Assembly: GCA_016704325.1 (NCBI GenBank)
Contig: JADJAG010000008.1
Coordinates: forward strand, 1,178,001-1,242,000
Direction: 5' to 3'
DNA: 64,000 bases
From: Chitinophagaceae bacterium
GTDB taxonomy: Bacteria > Bacteroidota > Bacteroidia > Chitinophagales > UBA10324
Below, in pieces: positions 36,853 through 45,800 of the stretch. A program made the position numbers and the translations under genes. The notes beneath the pieces are model-generated. The model had not been told where the DNA came from and did not search any database. It was given only the letters and a program-made list of their open reading frames with translations. Within the stretch, counting starts at the first letter, position 1; every line of letters starts with the position of its first letter.

Positions 36853-36882
36853 CCGCTAACATTGAGCTTTGTGCAATGGCCA
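36853..36882 (+). other. Truncated attC-like left half-site
   Basis: CCGCTAACATTGAGCTTTG and GTGCAATGGCC follow the nuclease gene by 25 bases. CCGCTAAC is the inverse complement of GTTAGCGG, matching the right half of the previous site (TTTAGCGG). No right half follows, so the cassette row ends here. Confidence 0.42.
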
Positions 36883-37060
36883 TCAAAATACATTCTCATC
36901 GGTAGAAGCGTCTCCAACACCGGCTCTACCGTACTGCTTCGCTTTTTCATCAATCATTTGCCTTAAGCGGTTTTGTGATTTTCATGCATCTGAGGAGAAT
37001 TTTTCCTTTGGTAAAGTTTAAGCCGGAACTGTTCCAATCTTAATTACGCCCCGGAATACC

Positions 37061-37092
37061 AGCGGCCGTTTCCATTGCTGAAAACGGCCGCT
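37061..37092. terminator. Hairpin downstream of the sugar dehydrogenase gene
   Basis: Perfect 10-bp stem AGCGGCCGTT / AACGGCCGCT with a 12-base loop, 26 bases past the 3' end of the minus-strand gene. No T tract, so its terminator role is tentative. Confidence 0.45.
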
Positions 37093-37117
37093 GATCCATT
37101 CATCTTCATCTAATTCT

Positions 37118-38986
37118 TCACCGGCTAATCACAATTCTTTGAGTGATAGACCGATTATCATTCTTTAGTATCACCAGGTACATGCCTGTTGGGAACGAAT
37201 GGAGATCGAGCTCCAGCACTTCTCTTCCATCTATATTCAGCTCTTGCAAGGTTCTTCCGGTGGCATCCGTTACTTGTATGGATTGCCAACCGGTAGTATG
37301 AGCGATGGTAAAGATGCCATCGCCGGGATTGGGAAATATCAACGGTGTTTCCAGCGTCGCATTTTCTGCAAGTTTCTGCGGTGGTGTCACTAAAGTGGTA
37401 GTGGTTGCAAAGTTTCCGGACACACCGGGACATTTGTTCTGCACCTTTACCGTATAGGTTTTATTAGGTGTGAGGCCCACTAAATTTACACTGGTACCTG
37501 CAGTGCTTACCGTACTTTTTACACCACCGGTTTTATAAATTACTTTGTAAGAAGCGGCGCCGGAAGCAGTCCAGCTTACGGTGGCCGTGGTTGAAGTAAT
37601 ATTTGTAATCAACAGGTTGGTGACCGGGCCACAATTGTTATTCACTACAGCCGTACCAAAAGCCGGGCAACCGCCGCTACCAGTCACATTAACAGTGTAA
37701 GAACCTGCAGGCAACCCTGTAATATCTTCTGTAGTGGCTCCATTCGACCAGCTATAGGTAAAAGGGCCCGTTCCGGTTACAGTAAGATCTATTGCACCAT
37801 TGCTGACACCTGGAGCATCAGCATTGGTTACATTAAATGAAAGTACCGGAGCAGTGCACAATTGCTGTACCTGGTAAATCTGTCCGTTGCCGAGGTTGGC
37901 TGCATATAACTCTCCGTCACTGCCTTCTCCAAAAGAGGAGATCTCTGCATGTACCAGCGATTGTTTGGTGGTAATCCAGCCTCCGTTGCCATCAGGAGCC
38001 GTCATCCAGAAATTCCCGGTCGCATAATCACAAAATATGTAATAACCGTTGAGTTCAGGGTATTGGGAGCCACGATACACGAATCCGCCGGTAACGACAA
38101 ATCCGCCCGTTAAAAAATCATGGGGATATTCATAAATGGGAAAGACAAAAGGGTCTGTTAATGTGCACGCAGAAGTATTGTAGGTATGATTGCCTTCGTA
38201 ACAGCGCCACCCATAATTCTCACCACCTGCAGAAGCGGCAGCCTGAAAATCTATTTCTTCCCATGCACCTTGTCCTACATCAGCAATCCACATATCGTTG
38301 GTTAAGCGGTCGAAACTGAAGCGCCAGGGATTGCGTAACCCCGACGACCAGATTTCATCAGCGCCTGTTATGCCAACATAAGGATTTGAAGGAGGGGAAC
38401 TATATGGTGAACCGCTGTCCACGTCGATACGCAGCATTTTGCCAAGCAAATTCGTGATGTCCTGGGCGCGGTTGCCGGGATCACCACCACTTCCGCCATC
38501 ACCCATGCCAATGTACAAGTAACCATCAGGGCCAAAAGCCAGGTCGCCGCCATTATGATTGGAAAATGGCTGATCAATGGTAAGGAGAATCAGTTCACTG
38601 GAGGGAACTGCCAGATTTGGATTTGTCGGATGGCGGCTGAAGCGCGAAATACGGGTATCCCCTGAATTATTTATATAGTTGACATAGAAATAACCATTAA
38701 CGACATAGTTTGGATGGAATACAAGTCCGAGCAATCCCTGCTCTCCACCGATAGAATAGACCCGGGAATTGATATTGAGAAAAACAGAGGTGGTGCCATC
38801 TGTGTTGAGGATGCGAATGATACCGTCTTGTTCTACAATAAACAGGCGGCTGTCGCCGGCATTGGCGATATCAACCGGCTTCGTAAAGCCGGAACCGACA
38901 GATTGAAGAGCAATGGAAGGCTGTGCATGAATCACAGGGTTATAAAAACCGGCAAGCGCAAAAAGAAACAGGAGTTTGTTTTTCAT
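37118..38986 (-). CDS. PQQ-type sugar dehydrogenase (glucose/sorbosone) with FN3 and T9SS domains
   Basis: 622 residues: signal peptide (1-21), then a six-bladed propeller (about 25-375) with VGSGFTKPVDIANAGDSRLFIVEQDG, GLLGLVFHPNY, the SNHNGGDLAFGPDGYLYIGMGDGG signature (conserved His and substrate loop) and YGWRCYEGN. A SprB-like repeat (about 380-450), an FN3 domain (about 455-525) and a T9SS type A domain (FPNPGDGIFTIAHTTG ... RIVISR) follow. Known: this family oxidises aldoses or sorbosone with PQQ. Inference: exported or surface-anchored sugar oxidation. A stand-alone minus-strand gene. Confidence 0.88.
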   Translation of the reverse strand: MKNKLLFLFALAGFYNPVIHAQPSIALQSVGSGFTKPVDIANAGDSRLFIVEQDGIIRILNTDGTTSVFLNINSRVYSIGGEQGLLGLVFHPNYVVNGYFYVNYINNSGDTRISRFSRHPTNPNLAVPSSELILLTIDQPFSNHNGGDLAFGPDGYLYIGMGDGGSGGDPGNRAQDITNLLGKMLRIDVDSGSPYSSPPSNPYVGITGADEIWSSGLRNPWRFSFDRLTNDMWIADVGQGAWEEIDFQAAASAGGENYGWRCYEGNHTYNTSACTLTDPFVFPIYEYPHDFLTGGFVVTGGFVYRGSQYPELNGYYIFCDYATGNFWMTAPDGNGGWITTKQSLVHAEISSFGEGSDGELYAANLGNGQIYQVQQLCTAPVLSFNVTNADAPGVSNGAIDLTVTGTGPFTYSWSNGATTEDITGLPAGSYTVNVTGSGGCPAFGTAVVNNNCGPVTNLLITNITSTTATVSWTASGAASYKVIYKTGGVKSTVSTAGTSVNLVGLTPNKTYTVKVQNKCPGVSGNFATTTTLVTPPQKLAENATLETPLIFPNPGDGIFTIAHTTGWQSIQVTDATGRTLQELNIDGREVLELDLHSFPTGMYLVILKNDNRSITQRIVISR

Positions 38987-39109
38987 ATTTTTTCGATTTA
39001 AGCAATTAAACTACATATTTTCTATGAATCAGTGACTATATATTACTAACCGTTTTAAGGGATCACTATGGGGCCATTTATATTGGATTTGTGATAACCT
39101 ACAGCCAAC

Positions 39110-39195
39110 GCGTCATCCTGTCACGCCGATGGCGGATCAGGATCTCTGAATTGTTATTGAGATGCCGATCCGCCACTGGCGCGACGGCATGACGC
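39110..39195. repeat. Long imperfect hairpin (37-bp arms)
   Basis: Left arm 39110-39146 starts GCGTCATCCTGTCACGCCG; right arm 39159-39195 ends CGACGGCATGACGC. The middle pairs GGCGGATC with GATCCGCC and ATCTC with GAGAT. Loop of 12 bases. It looks like a REP-type intergenic palindrome and lies 91 bases left of the integrative-element boundary. Confidence 0.65.
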
Positions 39196-39285
39196 TTCGG
39201 ATGAAGGTCATGAAGTAGTTTCCACAAAATTCTTAATAAGAATTCCATTCTTGATTTCCATCCGGACCGCCAAATAGTAATACAA

Positions 39286-39319
39286 AGCCCTGTAAATCAA
39301 TGATTTACGGGGCTTTTTT
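39286..39319 (+). terminator. Terminator-like hairpin at the integrative-element boundary
   Basis: AGCCCTGTAAATCA / TGATTTACGGGGCT form a 14-bp stem with one G-T pair and a single loop base (in practice a short loop), followed by six T. It may be both a terminator and part of the attachment site, since it directly precedes the tandem arm-like repeats. Confidence 0.6.
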
Positions 39320-39325
39320 ATGGTT

Positions 39326-39348
39326 GTGGGAAACATGTGGGAAACATT
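39326..39348 (+). repeat. Tandem TGTGGGAAACA repeats, putative integrase arm sites
   Basis: Two direct copies of TGTGGGAAACA lie head to tail immediately after the hairpin, at the edge where gene content changes to element-type genes. Inference: arm-type binding sites of the tyrosine recombinase whose C-terminus appears at 63817-64000. Confidence 0.5.
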
Positions 39349-39428
39349 TCGAAAAACACTAGCAAAACCCAATTATTCCATCTTTTTAGATCTCCATATA
39401 TTGCAAAATTCTACCTAAAAACCATACC

Positions 39429-40367
39429 ATGGAGACCAATGAGGTAACAGAAAAACATGCATCGGAGAATGAAAATGATTTCGAAATCAACACCGGTCGC
39501 ATATTTAGTAATGAAGGAGATTATGCAAGAGAAGGTGAAGAGTACCTTGCTAAAAAATGCCCGGATAGATTAGCTGAGAGTTTAGAAATGACCATTAGAT
39601 CACTTCTAGAAAAGCACACAAAGCCCTCCATCAGCTCGACAAACTCAACTGATAATTATCTTGAATTGAAGCACGAAAAGCTTGCCAGCGGTGAAATGGC
39701 GCATTTGCAGATGCAAAATTTTAAAGTAGATCACTTTGTTCTCAAATTAGAGTACCCTATTGAAGGACCAATCCAACCTTCCAGGGTTGGGAAGCCGGAA
39801 AAGTATTTCTATTATCTTTTTGAATTCAGGGAACCGCTACGCATAACCAGGAAAATGGTTGACGCAGGTACTTTTGAATTGCTATTCGCTTTCGCGTTGC
39901 GCCAGTGTGACCTGAGCTACCTCGTTCAATTCATGGAATACCATATAGACCATAATTTCGAGGGTGATTTAAGCCACTTTATAAAATATCTGGTATTGAT
40001 CAAACGTAAATTCGAAGAACCTCTTTTCTCCAAAGGATTGATTGAGGCTACCGATCAATGGATTAGAGAAAACGAAGCCAGTATAAAAAATTCGGGCGGC
40101 AAAAAGATCAAAACCTATTTAACCATAGATCAACTCGCCTGTCTTTTTAAAATGCTGATGGATAATGGTCACTTGAGTGATGAGCCGACAAGAAATATAG
40201 AAGGTGTTTGTGCAAGCTTTGAAACCAAAATGGTGAAAAACCCTAGCTCAAATAACTTAGGGCAAGATTTCTATAAACCTACAGTTAAAGCACTTGATTT
40301 TTGGATAGACAACTTCGATAAAATGGCAAAACGTGCTATAAGATTGAAGCAAAAAATAGAACCCTAA
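39429..40367 (+). CDS. Element-borne hypothetical protein (RteC-like C-terminal region)
   Basis: 312 residues, soluble and Lys/Glu-rich. The C-terminal block TYLTIDQLACLFKMLMDNGHLS, followed by NIEGVCASFETKMVKNPSS and LDFWIDNFDKMAKRAIRL, resembles the C-terminal segment of regulators and hypothetical proteins placed at the left end of Bacteroidota integrative elements. The N-terminal acidic region has no recognisable domain. First gene inside the element, followed by the HTH gene. Function uncertain. Confidence 0.6.
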   Translation: METNEVTEKHASENENDFEINTGRIFSNEGDYAREGEEYLAKKCPDRLAESLEMTIRSLLEKHTKPSISSTNSTDNYLELKHEKLASGEMAHLQMQNFKVDHFVLKLEYPIEGPIQPSRVGKPEKYFYYLFEFREPLRITRKMVDAGTFELLFAFALRQCDLSYLVQFMEYHIDHNFEGDLSHFIKYLVLIKRKFEEPLFSKGLIEATDQWIRENEASIKNSGGKKIKTYLTIDQLACLFKMLMDNGHLSDEPTRNIEGVCASFETKMVKNPSSNNLGQDFYKPTVKALDFWIDNFDKMAKRAIRLKQKIEP

Positions 40368-40393
40368 CATATTGATTTTCAATTGCTTTCTCC

Positions 40394-40409
40394 AGGGTAG
40401 TACTACCCT
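40394..40409. promoter_or_regulatory. 16-bp palindrome upstream of the HTH gene
   Basis: AGGGTAGTACTACCCT is a perfect palindrome; ATACTACC follows at once as a third half-site. It lies 72 bases before the HTH gene, a natural operator position for autoregulation. Confidence 0.5.
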
Positions 40410-40481
40410 ATACTACCGCAAAAATATTCCAAATGCACCACATATTCGCAGCAGGTTTTTATAAAAACAAACCGCTGAAGT

Positions 40482-40772
40482 ATGGAAGTAATCACCATCG
40501 AATCCAAAGCATTCCAGCAACTGCTGGAGCAACTAAATCAGATCAAAGCTGGAATAGATACCCGCCTGAAAAAAACGACGCCTGATGACCCGTGGCTGGA
40601 CAATAACGAAGTCTGCAAATGGCTCAAGGTGAGCAAGCGCACCCTCCAGAACTACCGCGACAATGGAGAGCTATCCTTTAGCCAGATGGGCGCTAAGATC
40701 CTGTACCGCACCAGTGATGTTGAAGAATTCCTGAAACGCCATTATAACAAAGCCTTCAGTATAAAACGCTGA
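40482..40772 (+). CDS. Helix-turn-helix (HTH_17) excisionase-like protein
   Basis: 96 residues. The N-terminal helix (ESKAFQQLLEQLNQIKAGID) is followed by WLDNNEVCKWLKVSKRTLQNYRDNGELSFSQMGAKILYR and EEFLKRHY, the typical MerR/excisionase-type HTH_17 fold found beside tyrosine recombinases in Bacteroidota elements. Inference: directionality factor or regulator of the element. Its stop codon lies inside a 30-bp sequence repeated twice near the other end of the element. Confidence 0.87.
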   Translation: MEVITIESKAFQQLLEQLNQIKAGIDTRLKKTTPDDPWLDNNEVCKWLKVSKRTLQNYRDNGELSFSQMGAKILYRTSDVEEFLKRHYNKAFSIKR

Positions 40773-40797
40773 AAATATATCTGGGCATAGGTTTCAG
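40768..40797 (+). repeat. Element leader repeat, copy 1
   Basis: Begins GCTGAAAATATATCTGGGCA and continues TAGGTTTCAG. Copies at 61781-61810 and 62520-62549 differ at only a few positions. It lies just upstream of the exonuclease gene. Confidence 0.65.
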
Positions 40798-40826
40798 AAC
40801 AATTTCACTTAAGTACAATCCACAAC

Positions 40827-41339
40827 ATGGCTAAGGAAAAAGTAATCAACCTCTACATTGATGCGGAGTGGTATTTAAACCAGCGCATCTTTCTAATCGG
40901 TTATTCTTACGATAACAAGTACTTCGGGCAACTTTACGGGAAAAAGCTGACCTCGAAAAACTTCAAAAAACTATTTTCCAAAGTAAACTGCAGCGTGTTT
41001 TGTTACGGACCGGATACCGGCATGCTGGAAAAGTTCTTCAAATGGAAATTCCGGGATAAATTCCGTTGCGTGAACCTGATGAAGGTTTTTAAAGATCATA
41101 TAAAAACCGGCAGCTTCAAATTAAAAGACCTGGAACACAAATTCGGAATTCGCAGGCAGGTTGTAAAATACAAAACAAGCATTTTTCAAATCTGGAGGGA
41201 TTGGCGCAATCCAACCAAAAAGAAAGCAGTATTGCTTTATAATAAGGAGGATGTAATAAACCTGGTTAGGCTTGCTTTGAAGATTTTTAAAAAATTCAAA
41301 ATAAAAGATGAGTACCTGGAAAGTATCAAACTTAAATAA
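40827..41339 (+). CDS. DEDDy 3'-5' exonuclease-like protein (YprB RNase H-fold)
   Basis: 170 residues. Motif I is LYIDAEWY (Asp12, Glu14); motif II is VFCYGPDTGMLEKF (Asp63); the basic KTGSFKLKDLEHKFG helix follows; motif III is LLYNKEDVINLV (Tyr138 and Asp142, Y-x3-D). This is the complete acidic set of DEDDy exonucleases, in the arrangement of the YprB/RNase_H_2 group. It is unusually small and Lys-rich and lacks other domains. Inference: DNA or RNA processing for the mobile element. It converges with the next gene. Confidence 0.7.
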   Translation: MAKEKVINLYIDAEWYLNQRIFLIGYSYDNKYFGQLYGKKLTSKNFKKLFSKVNCSVFCYGPDTGMLEKFFKWKFRDKFRCVNLMKVFKDHIKTGSFKLKDLEHKFGIRRQVVKYKTSIFQIWRDWRNPTKKKAVLLYNKEDVINLVRLALKIFKKFKIKDEYLESIKLK

Positions 41340-41353
41340 AATCGACTAAAGCT

Positions 41354-42838
41354 TTAATGCTGGACAATCACCTTCTCACTCCAAATTTTTTCTCCATTGC
41401 AGGATATATGAGCGAAATAAATCCCGCCCGGTAATCCGCTCACATCCAGCAACCTGTTCTTAAAATAGTGGTATAAGGTAGCGGAAGCGACTGTTCTTCC
41501 GTTTATATCAAACAAATTAAACACGCAGGTCTCTTTAGTATTGTAAACAATATTAATATTAGTGGATGAAGGGTTTGGACTTATTCGAAACGAAAAAGAG
41601 TTTTCACTGCCTGCTATATTGCTAAGATACAGAGTATCGCATTCACTACCTGGCAATGGCCCCAAATCATAATTCGGATGATTGGGAATGGCATACAGAT
41701 TATATGTTGGTAAAGTCAACCCTTTTCTTTCGAAGGCACAATCTGTTCCAGGTAAATCAGGATAATTTATCACGTGCATAGCTTTAACACCATTATAAGT
41801 GGATATATATATCTTATTATCTGGCGCCAGCATTTCTACAGCAAACCAATCATCAATGCCCGGTTGTACAAATGGAATAGTATCAATTAAAATCATTGAT
41901 GCAGCCAAATCCGGTGACCAGGTATCAAACTGAAAAAGTTGGGTGTACGTATTACAATAAATGAAGCGACTGTTAGGAGAAAAAGAAATGCCTTGCGATA
42001 AATTGGAATCAGGTAAAACAATGTTTACATGATTATAAAATTCACCGGTACACCTATTAAACTCCATGTAATCAAAATTATAATTCCTATTGATATAACC
42101 AAACTTGCTCCCGTCCGGCGAAAAACAAGCCTGACCCACAATATCATCCTTAATGATGGCTGATCCTATATGCTGTGTCATGGGTCCGATAATGGTATCT
42201 GGAGTCAACAAAAATTTGTAATAAAGATCAGAATTCCACCGGTGTGTAATAATCCACCAGTCGCGGCCATTGGCATGCTTGCAGGCAGTTAACCGTCCCC
42301 ATACAAGGGTGTCATTTAATATGGAAACTCCCTTTTTCCCGACAATCACTCCTCCCAGGCCATTATCATCGTTCATATCTACTTCGGAATACCTTAAATG
42401 CAATGGTTGCAGTTGTGAACCATTATCCAATTCCTCACCGCTAATATGAAAAACAGTAAATGAACTGCTCAATTCCGGTTTTGGTAAAATAATAGCACCT
42501 TGAGAAACTCCTAATCCATCATCTGCATAGTAATCAGTAGCATATCCTGGATTAAAACCATTACAATTCTTAAGCGAATCGTTCTCCTTATTGGCGATAT
42601 ATATTCCATTTGTATAAAATAATAATTCCCCAATGGAGTCGCAGATACTAGCGTTAGTAGCGAAAAATTCTAGCTCTTTCCAGACAGAAAAAGTATCGGC
42701 AAAACCTGAATTAAAATCAATTCCACAGTCCAAGGCAACGAATTGCTTAGATAGCATCCATACGTTAATTCTATTCTGAGAAAAGCATAGTAGAGGCGAC
42801 AAAAACAAAAATGCAAGAATGCAAAAACACCTATTCAT
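41354..42838 (-). CDS. Secreted propeller-like T9SS protein, module copy 1
   Basis: 494 residues from ATG at 42838, which gives a signal peptide ending LLCFSQ; it overlaps the stop of the giant gene by 8 bases. The body has repeated blade-like segments: ASICDSIGELLFYTNGIYIA, LTACKHANGRDWWIITHRW, ACFSPDGSKFGYINRNYNFDY and GISFSPNSRFIYCNTYTQLFQFD. Ends with a T9SS type A domain (ISPNPSSTNINIVYN ... SEKVIVQH). It is the paralog of the gene at 59326. Inference: exported partner of the giant protein; no enzymatic motif seen. Confidence 0.8.
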   Translation of the reverse strand: MNRCFCILAFLFLSPLLCFSQNRINVWMLSKQFVALDCGIDFNSGFADTFSVWKELEFFATNASICDSIGELLFYTNGIYIANKENDSLKNCNGFNPGYATDYYADDGLGVSQGAIILPKPELSSSFTVFHISGEELDNGSQLQPLHLRYSEVDMNDDNGLGGVIVGKKGVSILNDTLVWGRLTACKHANGRDWWIITHRWNSDLYYKFLLTPDTIIGPMTQHIGSAIIKDDIVGQACFSPDGSKFGYINRNYNFDYMEFNRCTGEFYNHVNIVLPDSNLSQGISFSPNSRFIYCNTYTQLFQFDTWSPDLAASMILIDTIPFVQPGIDDWFAVEMLAPDNKIYISTYNGVKAMHVINYPDLPGTDCAFERKGLTLPTYNLYAIPNHPNYDLGPLPGSECDTLYLSNIAGSENSFSFRISPNPSSTNINIVYNTKETCVFNLFDINGRTVASATLYHYFKNRLLDVSGLPGGIYFAHISCNGEKIWSEKVIVQH

Positions 42839-45800
42839 GTAAAACAACAATTTTCTGCTGATAAATTATCCCATTTGAATTTTTTAATATAGCAATGTAG
42901 ATACCTGAGTATGGCAATTTATACGAAAACGTAATTGGAAATTCCTGCACCTCAATTAATTTATTAATCAGCTGTTGTCCTGCCATATCAATAACCGAAA
43001 ACTCACACTCATCATTAAGCGAACCAAATTGAAAATTTATAATTAGATCAGTGGGATTTGGATACAACACACAACATTCACTTAACGATTTTAAATGATT
43101 GTTAGCAATTTTACCTTGATCTTCACCCAATTCACAACCAAAATGCGGTGCGTCTTGAGGATCAATATTCACTGCAGTACCAGAGGTTGTTGCATTCTGA
43201 TCTGTAAAAAACAGACCATCATCGTAAGTGTCATCATTTACTACGAATGTAGAAAAGCCATTATTTGTATCAAAAGTATGCGTAGCCCCATTGGTGGGCC
43301 ACCCGCTACCAAATATTCCACTCCCGTTACCTTTCCAATAGTTACCAGGCGTCTCATCATTTATTACCGGTTGTCCGCCAATTTTAGTATTATCAATATC
43401 ATTACCTCCAATCGTCAAACCATCATTGTGCCACTGAAAAGTATTTCCTCTTACTTTGGCGCTGAGAGAAATTCCGTCATCAACGGATTTGAGAAATTGC
43501 AACCCAATGTTTGTGGCATTAGTTCTGTTGCAAATAATATCGCAATCCTTGCTGTCAAGGATTCTAATGGAAATCTTGTTTGCAGTAGTGCATTCACTGG
43601 TGGGATTACAATCCACAGAATACGAACCATATTCCGGATCGTTTACTTTATTGTATTGTACAACAGATTCAGGGGACTTGTTTACATCAATGCCCCACAT
43701 TAAATCACTAACTGCGCCTACTGGCATCCTAATAATGTTGTGATCCACAATGGATTCAGCGGCACCTATCATTTCAATACCCTTTAGCCCATTGAGGATA
43801 ATGGTATTGCCGTAACTTTCTCCAATAAACCCACCAATATTTATATTCCCTGCCTGGTAATTTTCTTCTTCGTCAAGATCATTTACATAGATGCCCACCG
43901 GTGAGCTGTCATCAACAGGATTAGTAATAATGGTATTCCTGGTAACTTGTATTTCAAAACTATTAGTGGCAATCAAACTAATTCCTGTTTCACAATCTTC
44001 AATATCATTATCATCAATGGTCTGATCTCCCTGCGCGTTAACAGAATAAATTCCAGTCTCCACATTGGTCATTGTATTTTCTTTGGTAATAAACTTACAA
44101 AATTCTGCATACATGCCAAACTCACTGTTATTGAATACATTCTTACCCACTTCTTTTAAACCCGGAATATCGTTCATGTATATGCCATGTATGGGCTGTG
44201 TTGGTGTGAAGTCCGGTAAAAGTAACATGATACCGGTCTTATCAAAATCGCAAAAGCTGATTTTTCTGTCAACGGCAAACCGGTAGTTCTCCAGCCAGAT
44301 GTGATGCAGGTTTTTATCGAAGTAGGAAAGTTCAAGATTCAACCGTGAATCTTTAGCAGAGAATACTCCATATTCAGCATCTTTAATATAAGAATATTCA
44401 ACAGTACCTTCGCAGGATGGGCCAATAGTAAGTCCTGCATCCTGGTCCAGGTTGCCCACAATATTGATGCCTTGCCACATATACTCACTGCATCCAATGA
44501 GCGTAGAACCGAGAATGTATAACCTGGCATTAGGTTCAATAATAATTTGGGCATCGGCGCCAAATTCAATGGTGCATTTTATAAGCGCCAGGTTCTGATC
44601 AATATAGAACGGTCCATTGATCACCAGGTGATCGTACCCGATTATCGCATGTTGCTCATCCGTTACTCCTCCGCAACTCACATCAAAGTTTTCGTCAGTA
44701 TAAATCTGCAGCTCGTTTAGTTCATCAACAAAATAGTTCCACAAATATTGTGAGGTTAGGTAAGTCTGTTCGCCATACTGCTCCAGGTATGGATTGAATA
44801 CCAGGTCACCCGTCGTACCCGAACAACAATCCACCACGGTAACTTTCACTTCATCGGTGAGCTCGCAACTTGAAGTTCCAGTGTATTCTATGGCCAATGT
44901 ATAGGTGTAAGTACCGGCAGCAATTTCAGTTGTATTTAGCACCGGCTTTGCGATGTCGTAAAAGTTCAATGCCGGATCTGTCTCCAGCTCTTTGGTCCAA
45001 GAGATACCGGGATCTCCGGAATAGCTATCCAATGCACCAAGCACCACATCCTGCTCACTGCCAGGAGGATCGGCACAGATGTAAACATCCGGTCCTGCAT
45101 CTGCGTTGTCGTAAACATCAACAAACAAAGATGGACTACTGCAATAACAGGAACCATTGGTAATATTGACAGTATAGGTAATGTCTTCAACAGGGTTAAC
45201 TGCAATGACTTCAGTATCCAGGAATGTTGCTTGGCCGTACTCGTGGGCAGCAGGATACCAGTTATAAAGCAAGGAGCCTACTGCATTTGCGTCCAGTTCA
45301 ATTTCAGATTCAGGACAAGCCGGAGACCCTGTTACTGTCGGATCAACCAATGGTTGCTTGGAAGCGGTAATGGTTACATAGGAAGGTGGTCCTTCTATGC
45401 CGAATGCGGAAACACCAACAACAGTATACTCCGTTTCCAAAGCAACTGCGGTAACTCTTGCAACTACAGATGGGTGGGTGTAATCTATTTCTATGCCATT
45501 GGACGGAGATATTGCAAAAGACTCTGCCCCCGTAGCGCTTAAATAGAAATAGACCTTTTTGCCAAGGCATGCAGTTGTATTGGTTACCTGTATATGTGGC
45601 GCCGATATTGCAGGCTGAATTGTATTCCTGATAAACAGCAGGCTGTATTTTGGTAAATTAATAATTGATTTAGATGAGGGGCCTCCGTTAAAAGCAACAA
45701 ATTCATCAGCGAGTAGTTGGTTTTCAACATCATAGATAAATTCATATGGACTGTTTTCATCTTCCTTCTGCCTGAGAACAACATACTCGCCACCAAGCGG

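Noticed and set aside
44870..45542. Plus-strand frames within the giant minus-strand gene
   Set aside because: They are shadows of the strongly supported minus-strand coding frame with recognisable domains.
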